Source of the DNA: Adineta ricciae
Taxonomy: Eukaryota > Rotifera > Eurotatoria > Adinetida > Adinetidae
Length of the DNA stretch: 64,000 nucleotides
NCBI GenBank assembly: GCA_905250025.1
Contig: CAJNOJ010000001.1
Coordinates: 1,426,001 to 1,490,000 of the forward strand
Direction: 5' to 3'
Below are positions 1 through 11,637 of the stretch, one piece after another (position 1 is the stretch's first letter; each line of letters starts with the position of its first letter). Below the pieces are notes generated by a model. The model ran no database searches. It was not told the origin of the DNA and saw only the letters and a program-made list of their open reading frames with translations. Both the position numbers and the translations under genes were made by a program.

Positions 1-710
1 AAACTTTAGTCTCTATTCATATTTTAGTCGGTAATAGTATTCATGGTCAAATTCTTTTGGATGGCGATGCGAATAAATCGGTGCGTGTTTCATCAGGTTC
101 AACAACGACCATTTCTCTTCAAGACACGTCACTGGCTGATGCAGGAGCAGTGATGATCAAACAGATGCAAGTAGAGAATGTATTTGCACTTCCGTTTGCA
201 TTTGAAATGGAAATACCCGATGATCTCTCGTCACACAATACGTATACACTGTCCGTTCGAATTACCAAAGGCGTCAATCTTTTGTATATTAACGATCAGC
301 AGATCCGAGTAAACGTCAACAGCAAAAATCCAATCACACAGGACATCCCTGTTGTTCGTGTTAGCCAAGGTTCGAAGATGTTTTATACAGAAAATACTGA
401 TAGAAATAAAATGATATTTAGATGAAATTAATGCTGCTGAGAAAGTAATCTCCAATGACGATGCAAAACAGACATCCTGGCCAGAAATGGTCGGCAAAGA
501 AGGTTCGTATGCTGTTCAATATATAAAAGAAAAAACCGGTTCGTTTATTTATTAATCATTAGCAATACATGAACCTTCTCTGTGTTAGGTCTAACGAATG
601 TTTTTACAATTAGACAAAACTCAGCAATGACAATGGATTATCGCCAAGATCGTGTACGTATTCCTGTTGATGATAATGGAATTGTCAGTGCAACGCCAAT
701 CATCGCATAA
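1..710 (+). CDS. YbaY/YscW-like domain fused to a potato inhibitor I (I13) domain, 5' partial
   Basis: Three visible exons: about 10 or 28 to 369, 422-538 and 589-710 (TAA). The introns of 52 and 50 bp are GT-AG and the frame closes across both. The first exon encodes a beta-rich domain with LQDTSLADAG followed by LPFAFEMEIPDD and YTLSVRITKGVNLLYIND; this matches bacterial YbaY/YscW (PF09619), where an LxDxSLADA stretch is typical. The last two exons encode TSWPEMVGKEG, then MTMDYRQDRVRIPVDDNGIV and a final PIIA, the classic potato inhibitor I/eglin fold with its TSWPE start and DRVR loop partner. The likely role is inhibition of serine proteases by a secreted protein. The signal peptide and start lie left of the window. 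Family assignment comes from recalled motifs, not a search. The pairing of the two domains is unusual. Confidence 0.72.
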
Positions 711-939
711 ACTATGAACCTTGTCTTGTTCTACTTATAAAAACTTCTATTTTTGTGGATAAAGTCATGTAATGAAGCATGCCTCACGTAAAGACCCTTA
801 AACACATCGATTTAATTAAACGATGTAAACAGCGCAATAATAAAGAGCTTATTATCATAAGTATAAACTTAGAGGTACAGTTTGTAATGTCATGTTCTGA
901 ACAACAGATGGAAATATAACAAGAAAAACATATTGACGA

Positions 940-1290
940 TTATCCCTTGGCCACACAGTACCGACCACGTTTAGCATTGCCATCATAACACATTAGACCG
1001 GCACAACACGGCGGTAGACCTACTCCACATGTCCATACTTGTGGTAGACATATTGGATTTTGATTTTGCTGCTGCTGCTGTTGTTGTAGTTGTTGTTGTT
1101 GATAATGTAATGGCATTATTCGGTATAACTGCTGTCTTGGAGAACCAAATTTTCTGTGAGATTCATCTAAATCGGCATCATGTTGTTGGATGTATCTTTG
1201 AAGAAGATGATTCAGATTATAGGCCGATCGGCGTGGGTACGAGATGGAACATGGGATGAGTAACAAGAATAGGCAGAATAGGAGATTCAT
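940..1290 (-). CDS. Secreted Gln-rich peptide with a six-cysteine knot-like C-terminus
   Basis: An uninterrupted 116-residue ORF. Residues 1-17 form a strong signal peptide (MNLLFCLFLLLIPCSIS). A middle segment is rich in Gln, with runs coded by CTG/TTG repeats on the plus strand. The last ~35 residues hold six cysteines in the order C-C-CC-C-C (CLPQVWTC, PPCC, LMCY, RYCV), the spacing of inhibitor-cystine-knot/knottin peptides. Such domains occur in secreted inhibitors, antimicrobial peptides and channel-active peptides; nothing here decides between these. Arg-rich sites before the cysteine domain could allow processing of a propeptide. It stands alone between two unrelated genes. The peptide is too short and too low in complexity for firm homology. 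Confidence 0.6.
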   Translation of the reverse strand: MNLLFCLFLLLIPCSISYPRRSAYNLNHLLQRYIQQHDADLDESHRKFGSPRQQLYRIMPLHYQQQQLQQQQQQQNQNPICLPQVWTCGVGLPPCCAGLMCYDGNAKRGRYCVAKG

Positions 1291-1862
1291 TTCATACGCT
1301 TTAAATTTGTTTTATGTATGTAAGGTTGTGTTAAAATAATTTACCATATAAATATGTACAAAGAGTTATTCATATACACGGAGGAGGCGGGTTTCACAAT
1401 TACTGTGTATTGACCTATGACGAAGTGTAAAGAAAATACGATATTGGCATTTTGTTGTCAGACTAATCCAGGGAAGAACATAGTATACTCAACGGAAAGT
1501 TTACCGATTTCGTCACTGAATTATAGGCCAGTAATAAAACATTCGATGACGTCGGTAAAGTTCTGAATATCAACGATGCCATAAATGTGATATGATCATT
1601 TAATAGTAACGTTCTTTTCATCTCGTACACACTCCTTCGTTTCGCTTTGCTTCTTTACAACGGTCGAAAACGGTCAAAATTTCATGTGGTTTATGTAATT
1701 ACAAGTGATATTGAAAAAATGTGAAAGTGATACTCGTTATGTGTAGACAGTGTGTATATGTAACCGAAAACGACAAACAAAACGCAATTCTATTAAGATG
1801 TAGTAGTATTCAGTGACACATTTGAAACATTATCTTGCGTAGCATCTAAGATATTATTGATA

Positions 1863-4800
1863 TCATTCACTGCTAACTAAAAATAGAGGCGAACGTGAGC
1901 ATAGTCTTTTGATCAACGAAATAACCGAACATACCATAAAATTGTGTTGACCTTGTGCCTCTGTTGTTTTTATTAGCTCTCGCTCTATGGCATTTAGATT
2001 ACTAATAAAGGTCGATAAAGTCTGTTGCAATGTTTCACTAATAGTAACCATTCCGATATGGTCGTGATGGTTTCCTTGGAGCAACGTAAAAATGCTACCT
2101 TGCTTTTCTCGAACATCAAAACCCACACCGTGTGTTCGACAAATTTGAAAAAAGACACTGTAATGAACAGCGGATAGGCTAGTGTGATAAAGCCGAGAAC
2201 TCCAAATTGCGAAACGATTTCTTTCGGAGATCTAAAATGACCATAAATGATCGAAATAATGTGGAATGAATGTGTGTTTTCTTACGAGATACTCTGGTGC
2301 GCCATTTTGCCAATTTCTCAATCGTTGTTTCGGTTGTTTCATTTGAACCGTAAATGAATGTGATTGAGAATTGAATTGTCCCGTCGTAATATATTTCATA
2401 ACACGAAAAAGAGAAACATGCTCGGAATATCCAATGGACAAATCTGTAACCCAAAGATGCTGTTTGTCCGTTTCGGCATCGATAAACGTCACGAAATCAA
2501 TATCAACATAACCATAGATGTGTCTTTGTTTACATTGTTCAGCAATGAGCGCACAGTAACCATTTAGCTCTTTCGGATCGACACTTGTCTGAGGAAATAC
2601 TAAACCCCAACAAGAAAATTGTGATTCAGCATGAAGCTGATCGCCGGCGCAGATGAGTGAGTATTGTCCGTTGAATTCAATAGCAAGAGATACTGTCAAA
2701 GATGTGATCGAATTAGATGGGGGACAGGCTTCGATGATACCTCCTTGAGACAGGAAAACTGACAAATAACCCTTCCAAGAATTGAACTGAGCTTTATTTA
2801 TATACACTGTATGTTTATGAAGAACATCAGGTAATTCCGATAGGATTCTTCTATAGTAATCTTTCTAAAAGAACAGAAGAATGTAATAAATGCTTTCGAA
2901 ATTGTTTCGCCTGGAAAGTATTTCTCACTTGCACGGATTTAATTGACCAAACTTCACGCAACTTTTCTGCTTCTTTCACGACATTTTGATAGCACGGAAG
3001 GTGCATCGCAATATCACAATATGCGACACCTAGTCCATCAAATTGATCATCGACTTTAAATAACCATCGCTGAATATCCAAATGATCGAGAATTAATTGA
3101 GCTAATCCATTGAGCAGATGCTTTTCATCATAAATATCATATTCACTGAACGGTAGAGGTACATTACTGGATTTAAAGATTCGCTTGGAACCGGATTTTG
3201 TTGAATATAAATAAGATGCTTCGGGTTCACAACCTATACAGCATTCATATATCAATCAAGTCGATAGAGTAACTTACCATAGATGGGAATATCAAGATAT
3301 TCAGCAATATACAAATCATCAATATGTGAAACACCTGATACCAGATAACATGGCCAATCTTTAATCAAACTTTTAATTCTAAAGCAATCGAAAATTCCTT
3401 ATTGACAATTTCGCTTGTTCTGTTTACTGTTTCAAAGCTTTGGGGCTGTATTTCAATAGCGTAGCTAAACACATGTTATGTTTCTATACAAACAATAACC
3501 AGCATAGACATGTATTGATTATACAAAAAACAACTTACTGGAAAACTATGCAATGCTTCAGGTACAATGATCTTGAAACGTTCATTGACATTGTTGGTAG
3601 CTGAGAGTATCGATTGCTCACTTCCTTGTTCAACCATTGCTCGTAAGTTTATCTAAATCTCATAATTTAGTAGAAACTGAGAGCAGACGATTCATTTGCT
3701 TACTAATTTATCATAGTATTGTGAAATTTCCTTAGTTACATCGACTGGTGAAACGTAGATCACATCAACGTTTGGATCTTCGAGTTCACAAAGACGTCCA
3801 ATTTGATAACTTTCTCTTAAGGATAAATCCGTTAAACTTCTTCGCGTGGATTGTGTTAAACCTAACGATGGTAAATGGACGATCATTCGACGATTCGATA
3901 CTATCGATGGCCAATTTTCGTACAATTCATTTTGTTTTCTATGAAAGAATTCTAATTGACGTTGGCGTGTTAGTTTCAATCGATGTCGAATCTGAGATCG
4001 TCTCGCATACGCTGACCAAGCAGAAGTAATCACTCGAACTGCCCATTTACGTTTCTTAAACTTTTCATACACACGTCGAATGCAGAAACCACGCCAATAG
4101 GATTGAATTACAATAGCAGCTCGCTCTTTACCATTGTATCCAAGAAAACGGTACGTCTGTAATTGAAAAAACATGACATATCTTACCAATGTGTTGTCAA
4201 TTAATTTCCTTGATTACTGACCGAATTTAGACGCCCCGGAGTACATTTTCTACTTCGATAATTGCTTTTTTCCATATCCATATTTGTTTTTGGTTCGTAC
4301 CGATGAGCGTTTTCATCATACTCATCTAAAAATGTGATGTTGCAATGAAATTAAGTGGCATAAATCTACCTCTGTTATATGTTCTGATGCGTTGCATTGA
4401 CTCATGTGTTCGCGATAAATTTGTATGAACATTTGATGCTGTGAACTCACATGCCGCCAGCCTGAGCAGTTCTTGTTTCGCATCTTCTGATGATGTTGGT
4501 ATTTTATGATTCTATAAGAGAGTCGAATGGACGAATAGTTTTAATCGCCTACGTTGATATATATTTACGCGAAGGTTGTGTCGATGTTTAAGTGGTAGAA
4601 CACCTAATGGTTCTGATCGTTTTCTCGATATCGAATTTCTCGATACGGGCTAGTACAAATAAATAATCTTCGAGTCAATGAAAAGAAAACATCTAACAAA
4701 TTACTCGTGAATGATGAGTTTCGATTAATGGTAATTGAATAGCAGAGTTTTCAGGTGGAGGATTGTCATATGAAGTATCGATAACTACAAAAGTCTTTCC

Positions 4801-5086
4801 ATCTGCACGCCGCTGTCGACTATTCACACGAACATGACTGTCAATACACGAAATAGAACTACAAATCGAACATCACTTTGAATTGCTCGATGTTCGATCA
4901 CGTGATTGCTGAATTTGATAAACCTGCTCGTATGTAGTTCTATCTTGCGAAGGTCTTGCATTGAATTGATTAACTGATAATGATGAAACGCTGTTTCTAT
5001 TGATACCATCGTTTCTATTCTACAAACACAGAGACAAATAATTACGGAATAATTTCATCGCTAAATATGATCAATAACCTTTTCAT
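1863..5086 (-). CDS. IQCH: IQ motif-containing protein H (IQCH)
   Basis: A gene of at least ten exons, read right to left. An IQ motif (AAIVIQSYWRGFCIRRVYEK) lies near 4120. It is followed by the conserved stretch DPNVDVIYVSP, then NERFKIIVPEAL, HNMCLATLLKYSPKALKQ, LYSTKSGSKRIF, DIQRWLFKVDDQFDG, FLSQGGIIEACPPS and VHYSVFFQICRTHGVGFDV. All of these follow the order of vertebrate IQCH, whose C-terminal half is ATP-grasp-like and which is linked to sperm and cilia function. Final exon 1863 to about 2230, stop TGA at 1863-1865. Upstream exons near 4216-4324, 4372-4511 and 4567-4649 join in frame. The start is least certain: an ATG at 5084-5086 can splice in frame, but the N-terminus would be shorter than in vertebrates. 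Confidence 0.88.
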
Positions 5087-6589
5087 TATGTGCAGTCCGA
5101 TTGTCGCTCTCGCCGTTATTTGATGGCACAAGGGCCATCATCTTTATGTCAAAGATAGAGAATTCTAGAAGAAGAAAAGTGTTGAACAATTACATAACGA
5201 TCTGTCTGTTGCCTTTACAAATAATTCAAAGTGTAGAAGAAACAGTTGCATGTCTGAAAGATTTCTCATTGAGAAAAGAAAAAGAACAGAAAAAAATTGA
5301 TCACGCATGTTCTTTATTTCTATTTATTTTATTCTTGGCTTCATGTCAGAATGTTTCCATGTCAAACACACTTTAATTCAAAACTCTGTAGTCGGCAGGC
5401 AGCCTATTGGTTGATTTTGTTTTTTCCGAAAAAAAGCGTTTCCAGGAACATTTCATTGATGCAACTATAATCATAATGAGAAGAACGTGCCAAATCATTT
5501 TCGTCAGTTTTCATCGTATCCATCATCAAGTTACACGTATTTGTCTATCGATCTACGAAATATTCGCATTGAAAATTCTTTCCAATACTTCTTCGAACAA
5601 TCATGATTTACACACATGTCTTCTATTTCTCACATATCGACTATTGTTCGTGTAAAATGATAAAATAATACTCGCGTCTTTACACGAGGTCAAGCAAACG
5701 AGATCTTTGCACTTAAAATATAGAAAATCTATGCCTCGAAGGAGAACGAAAGTAGTATCAAATTTCTGATAGAATTTTCAAACCATCTAAATTGTTTGAT
5801 GTCTCGGTAATAGACCTCTATCAGAGAAATCTACTAGATATTCCTTTTTGTTTCCTATATGATTCAAATGGTAGTCACAATCGACCAATAAGTTCAACTT
5901 TTCTTTTTTTTTATCTTACAAAGAAAAGACTAAACGATCGATTTGTACTAGAACGAGCTGATATCTTTCCGCGTAATAGAGATGACAAATAAGACTGTTG
6001 ACGTGCAGAGGTGGATTGCATTGGGCAAAGTTATCTAGTAAATTGTAGACGACAATGTAAGATAGTCGACTGACGCTTTTAACATGTCATCAGAAGACGA
6101 TATGTGGATTTGTTTATCGTATCAACAAAACGTTTCTGACATGTTTTTATTCGTTAGAAAAAGAAAATGAGAATATATTTTAGTTCGTGTCTAATTGAAG
6201 ATTGCCTTTTCTCGCCATCGTTTTGATCGACTCTAATCTAATTACACTGATTACTTCTGTTCGGTACAGACAACGAGACTGAACTGAGCGTTGAATGAAG
6301 ATGATCGTCATTCTGTAGTCATTCAGTGTCTACAAACGACATTTGTATATCCGTTGATTGATCGTCATTAAAGAACATGTTGTACAGTTTGGTTACATCA
6401 TCTTATCACAAGAGGTCAGCTCACAGATAGACGTCGAACTAATGATTATTGGATGAACAGAAAGTGACAGCTGTTACTCTCTACTGACCCTGAGACATTT
6501 CCTTTCCTTTCTTCTTCCTGTTCTTCCTTTTCTCGTTCTTTATCTGCATCCGATAGGTCTTTTTTCATTTGTAGATTTCTATTTTATCT
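5087..6589. other. Intergenic, no supported gene
   Basis: About 1.5 kb between the divergent IQCH (-) and RhoGEF (+) genes. The short ORFs here (for example 5101-5376, 5407-5655 and 5792-5992) are AT-rich, lack splice-joined partners and resemble no family. A pyrimidine-rich stretch around 6496-6540 lies just upstream of the RhoGEF start and may be part of its promoter or 5' UTR. Both promoters probably lie in this interval. Confidence 0.5.
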
Positions 6590-8890
6590 ATGAAAATGTT
6601 CGGCTCCTATGAACATCAACCACCTTCGCCTGCTCTATCTTCATGCGACATGGAATCCATCGATGATATGCCCCCGCCATCGGTCTCATCTCAACTGTCA
6701 ATGAATGACGACTTAACAATTTCCAATCGATTGAATATCACGGCCCTACAAAACTCAGTGTCACTTCGTTTCAAGAAAAAACGTAAACGTAAACTTGAAC
6801 CCGATACGGTTTCGCTTCGTTCACTTGAAGAACTCGTTGGTGATCATTTCCAACGTAAAAAACGTCTCTCTCTCCCACGTTTATCATCAGTATCTGAACT
6901 TTTAAGTCCCATGTGCGATCGAGTTATTAACATGTTACAAACAACCAAACAGTCGTCATCAGCAAATCTACACAATCTCTTGAATAACAACACAAATTCG
7001 ACTCATAATTACAACATTAGACGGAAAGGTTCCACATCACAACAAGCGACCAATGGTATTTCGTCACCGAATACGATTAAAAAGTTTCGTGCTGCTTGGT
7101 CAGAAACTTGCGATGGAGAAAAATTGAAACAAACAATGACAGCAACAGAAATCGAACGACAAAATGTTCTCTATGAGTTATTCTCAGAAGAACAACAAAT
7201 GATTGAAAATCTTGGTTTAGCACAACGAGTAACTCTTTCATCAGCACATATACGATCCACATCGACAATTGTCTTTCCTAGGTCTATCGAAACGGCATGA
7301 AAACATTGAATATCCTCAATGATTTCGAATTAAAACAAATCTTTGGTCCGTTAGAAGATATTTTGCCATTACATGAAGGTAAGAGATCTGATAAAAGAAA
7401 GAGAACAGAATGTTATCAGTTGTATGTCGTGGTGAAAACATGGACGATAGACTCTGTTCTTCTTTCCGGAGGTTTAAATTCGATTACGATTACCAATGAA
7501 AAACAACCACTGCTGTTTGTTTAGATCTTCTCTTTCGGTTGAAACCCAAGGGTAATTCTTCGATCGATGCTGTAGGTCAGATCTATTTAGAATGGGTAAG
7601 AATCTTGGGAAAGGAGGAATGATTAATTATATATCGATACTTAGTTTCAACGAATTCGTTCATCTTACGTGTCATACTGTTCGAATTTAATCAATGCAAA
7701 AGAATTACTGGATGCAAAACGATGTGAAGAGAATGGCCGTGTTGATGATTATCTCAAGCGATGCACTGACTCAGGATTTAGTCGTAAACTTGATCTATGG
7801 GACTTTCTTGGTTTGTATTCATCGATGTTTCTTTCTCTCGTCGTAAATTCATTCGTGTCTTTTAGATCAACCACGAAGCCGGCTGATGAAATATCCAATC
7901 CTGTTCAAACGTATTCATAAACGAGTAAGATGTCTGACGTAGAAGGAGAATCTTCGATTCACATTTTGATATGAAACGATGAAAACTTCATTCGGAATAG
8001 TTTCATCGCACACAAAGTGTGAAAAAGCTAAACTAGAACTGTATTTAAATTGGGTATTTTTTTTCCTTCATTAATAATTTATACTCTCAGACATACAGTA
8101 ACAAATTTTGTTATTTTTAGACTAAAGATAGTCATGAAGATAAACGAATCCTGCTGGAAACGGTAAGTGAAATGTATTATCGGAGGATTGCGATGAGTAT
8201 GTAATTGTAGATCAATATTGTGGAAGAATTGATCAATGATGTTAGTCAAGCAACATCAGCACAGATTTGTTCGAATATAATTGCTAAACTTGTTTATACA
8301 AATGACGAACAGGTACGAACTTTTAGTTGGAGGAGTTGTTTTTTGTTTTTGAACATCCAGTTTTGTATTAACAGAAACATTCGTTAATCGAAACACAAAC
8401 ACGTTTGATCTGTCAAGGCGAATTGAAGAATAATCGTGGTCAAGTATGCGAAACTAAATTTTGCCTCGGAAGAGAAAGTTTATTGGAATCTTTTAGAAAT
8501 TACATGTCTTTTTATTTGATGAAATCATTTTGTTTACTCGTATTGCTACACGTAATGGTGTGAAATCTTACCAATTAACGAACTATCCAATCTCAGTCGA
8601 ATTCTTACGTATTGAAGATATTGAAGATGGAGTGAAGATTCCCGAATTATCATCGGGGAGTTTTTCCAGAACGTTAGCTGGATCAAAATCAGGTAGGAGA
8701 GTTCCAAAGAATAGAACAAGAAAATGTCATTTTATTGTGTTTAGCTCGTAATGTATTTCGTTGTTCATCTGTTTTCTCATCAGACAATAACAATAATCGA
8801 AATAATTCGATGTTATTGCAAGCACGCGATATCTATGATAAACAACAATGGTTAAGTGCTTTTAGATCATTGAAAATAACTAACGGTTAA
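6590..8890 (+). CDS. Rho guanine nucleotide exchange factor, NET1/ARHGEF3-like
   Basis: Exons: 6590-7228, 7282-7378, 7525-7595, 7645-7810, 7866-7924, 8121-8162, 8211-8312, 8375-8443, 8497-8692 and 8745-8890. The basic N-terminal region (KKKRKRKLEP) could be a nuclear localisation signal. A NET1-like lead-in, RAAWSETCDGEKLKQTMTAT, is followed by the DH domain (TEIERQNVLYELFSEEQQMI; LNDFELKQIFG; MKYPILFKRI) and a PH domain (KLHVFLFDEIILFTR; ARDIYDKQQWLSAFRSL). NET1 and ARHGEF3 activate RhoA by GDP/GTP exchange, and NET1 moves between nucleus and cytoplasm. The first Met at 6590 was chosen because it heads the coding frame; a T-rich stretch ending in AG lies about 15 bases before it. The protein ends soon after the PH domain, as in this subfamily. 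Confidence 0.87.
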
Positions 8891-9442
8891 TAACATGGAT
8901 ATGAATATCATTGTAATAATAATATTATTATTTTTCCTTTCTCTCTTTTTTTGTTTCTCTCTTATATCTGTATAGAAATCTTTGTTTTTCTTCTCTTTCA
9001 CTTTCACTTGACTATCGTTGAATCACAACGAAATAAAATAATGGACAATTTTTTCATCTCAATGAAGAAATTACTGAAATATGCACAAGGAAAAATTTGC
9101 TTAATTCTCTATTTATCGATGCAATTATTTCCTTATCAACATGTCTAGTCTTGTCTAGATTACGGCTCCTTGTCCTAATTGACTTGATCGTAATGTATGT
9201 ATACTCAACCTTTTTGTACCAGGATGAGACTTTCCTCTCGACTGAGGAGTATATCTGCCTTATAGACTAGTTGCAGAATTTTTTCAAATCGCAGATGTCA
9301 CTGACCGCTTGTGAAAAGAGAATCATATACCTTTATGAGATTTGTGCTGATTCATCACTAGAGACACGTTGTCATTTCGTCATACATTATAATAAACATA
9401 AAATGTGCTTATCTTGTATTCATAGCTTTTAGTGAATTAATA
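8891..9442. other. Intergenic, no supported gene
   Basis: This covers the RhoGEF 3' UTR and the region upstream of YIF1. It is AT-rich with a long pyrimidine run near 8933-8965. The ORF at 8951-9148 is hydrophobic by composition only. A CTTTTAG at 9426-9432, eleven bases before the YIF1 ATG, could be an acceptor for a 5' UTR intron or trans-splicing. Confidence 0.45.
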
Positions 9443-10648
9443 ATGCGTAGACCGAATCATCATTCTGATCAAGAACGGCCAGTCGAACCGAATGGTTTCT
9501 ACAATTCCCTTCTGTGAAATAATATTAAAATCTGCTCTGTTTTCGTCTAGTTCGTCCCAACTCTTCGCAGAACGCATTTTTTACACCCCAGACAGCATTC
9601 TATGGTCAACCCAATGACCCGGCGCTCGAAATGGAACGTTTGACAAGTAATCCATTTCTTCGTGTCGGAATGAAAGCTGTTGAAGACGGCATGAAAGATA
9701 TTACCGGCAAAACTTTTAATGCCCTGCCAGATGAAGTTTGTCAACAGAGGAAAAAGCTTCTTCTAATTATTAGAGGTATGAATTTAGATGAAGAAATCGG
9801 TGTCATCGATAAGATATTACTTTGCCGTCGATCAAGCATATGTTCGAAAAAAACTCATCCTCATTCTCTTCCCATTTCGATCAAGGGTAGAATCTTTCAA
9901 CAGGATCTCGCTCATTTGAAACATTTTGTCATATAGAAATGGTCATTGGACTATAGTGCTGATGAACCAGTTCCACCGCGAGTTGATACAAATGCACCTG
10001 ACTATTACATTCCATGTAGGATATCGTCAATTGCACACTACTTGATTGAATAAGATGAGTTGATTTGTTTAGTGATGAGTGCCATGACTTACGTGCTCAT
10101 TGCCAGTATTGTTCTCGGGACACAAAAAAGGTAAGCTGTTTCTTTTTTACTACCAAAATTCACAACTGTTGGAATTATTCAAAGATTTACACCTGAACAA
10201 CTGGGCACACATGCATCGTCTGTTCTTATATGGAATATGATTGAGATAGGTCTTCTTTCTTTGATATTTTACATTTGTAATATTCATTCTAAACTACGTC
10301 TACTCGATTTAATTGCATATTGTGGTTATAAATATGTTGGAATGATCGTCGTGCTCTCTTCTTATTTGATCACACATTCCTTGCTTGCATATTATTGTTC
10401 ACTGCTCTATACCGGTATCTCTATATCATTTTTCCTTGTAAGTCATCTTCGTTTGTACTCATTGATCTTTTACTGACAAGATTTTACTTTAGATCAACTG
10501 TCTAAGATTGCAAATCTTACCTGACACAAGTGGTTCTCAAGCATACAACGTAAATCGAAATCGCCGTCGTGTTTATTTACTCCTGCTAGTCACTTTCAGT
10601 CAGCCAGTCTTTATTTGGTGTCTAACTCGACATCTAATTGTCACATGA
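9443..10648 (+). CDS. YIF1: YIF1 family protein (ER-Golgi transport)
   Basis: Six exons: 9443-9494, 9551-9735, 9937-10015, 10073-10130, 10185-10437 and 10493-10648; the frame closes at every join. After a Pro/Gln-rich N-terminus comes FYGQPNDPALEMERLTSNPF, then YYIPLMSAMTYVLIASIVLG and QKRFTPEQLG, and several helices including AYCGYKYVGMI. The C-terminus is hydrophobic (VTFSQPVFIWCLTRHLIVT). These are hallmark YIF1A/YIF1B segments. YIF1 forms a complex with YIP1 on ER-Golgi membranes and helps vesicle budding and fusion; about five membrane segments lie in the C-terminal half. The third exon follows a longer, 201 bp intron. Whether it is closer to YIF1A or YIF1B cannot be decided by eye. Confidence 0.9.
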
Positions 10649-11637
10649 AAGGAAAAACTCCTTTCGTCAATGTTAGCCTTCTAAAAAAGATATATACAAT
10701 AAATTCCACTTGACTCGTATGTTCAGAAGCGTACAGCTTGTCATGTGATAGCGAATACTACATCTATCACGATCTATCCTTGAACATCTTTTTTTGTAAT
10801 ACTCGCATTTTGGCTTCGACAGATATTCACCAAGTAGCGAGCAGTAAATAAGTTAGCGTGCAATCTTTTACAAAATATCCGAGAATAAAAACAAGACGAG
10901 TGATGGAATCTTTACCATTGAAAGGCTTTGTCTTGTATATGTGAGACTATACAGAGAAGAATGCCAATGAAGATAAGCATCATTACTACGAGTGATACAG
11001 AGGTTTGAAGCGGTCGGGATTTTTCATTAGTGTGATTTCGTCGCCATGGACTAAGCGAGAGAGAGTGCTGATACCGAATACCATGAATAAACTCATGAAT
11101 ACATCAATGGAAGCATGAGATTAAACAAACGAGACGAAATAAAAAACTGCGCAACTGTAAGCTAAGATCCATTTACTATCTGCTTGCTTGTGAAAGCAAG
11201 GATTTGTTCTACGAACAAGATTTATACTACACGTCTACATAACGACAAACAAAAGTGTCATTACTGATGAATATTTTCTATTTGAAATGAGAGAGATTGA
11301 CTGATGAAACTTTATGATGATAGTACATATGGCAAGTCTAGCAGTACATTCAAACAGAAATGAAAATATTTCATACTTTCACGTTGTTAAATGCAATCAG
11401 CACGATAAGTCGCATTGATTCAGCATTAGAAATAGTATCGAAATTTGTTTTCCCCTCTTTCTTTCTTGGTTTCTTCCACACGCACATAGACATTCCATTG
11501 TTATCTCCACCTTCGCTCGCTTTACGACTCTCTCTGTCTCTCTATTCTCGGACACACTTGTTTCATTTTTCGCATACAATCGTTGTTGACTATCACTTCT
11601 ATCTTAGTACATTATTTGTTATTAAGTTATATAAATC
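10649..11637. other. Intergenic / 5' region, no supported gene
   Basis: About 1 kb of AT-rich sequence. It contains a T- and C-rich run at about 11440-11560, which gives rise to the hydrophobic-looking ORF at 11360-11653. I see no splice-joined coding frame. It probably holds the YIF1 3' UTR and the promoter of the gene starting at 11638. Confidence 0.45.

Noticed and set aside
5101..5992. Three plus-strand ORFs (5101-5376, 5407-5655, 5792-5992)
   Set aside because: AT-rich composition, no domain, no in-frame splice partner and no clear start context; likely intergenic noise.
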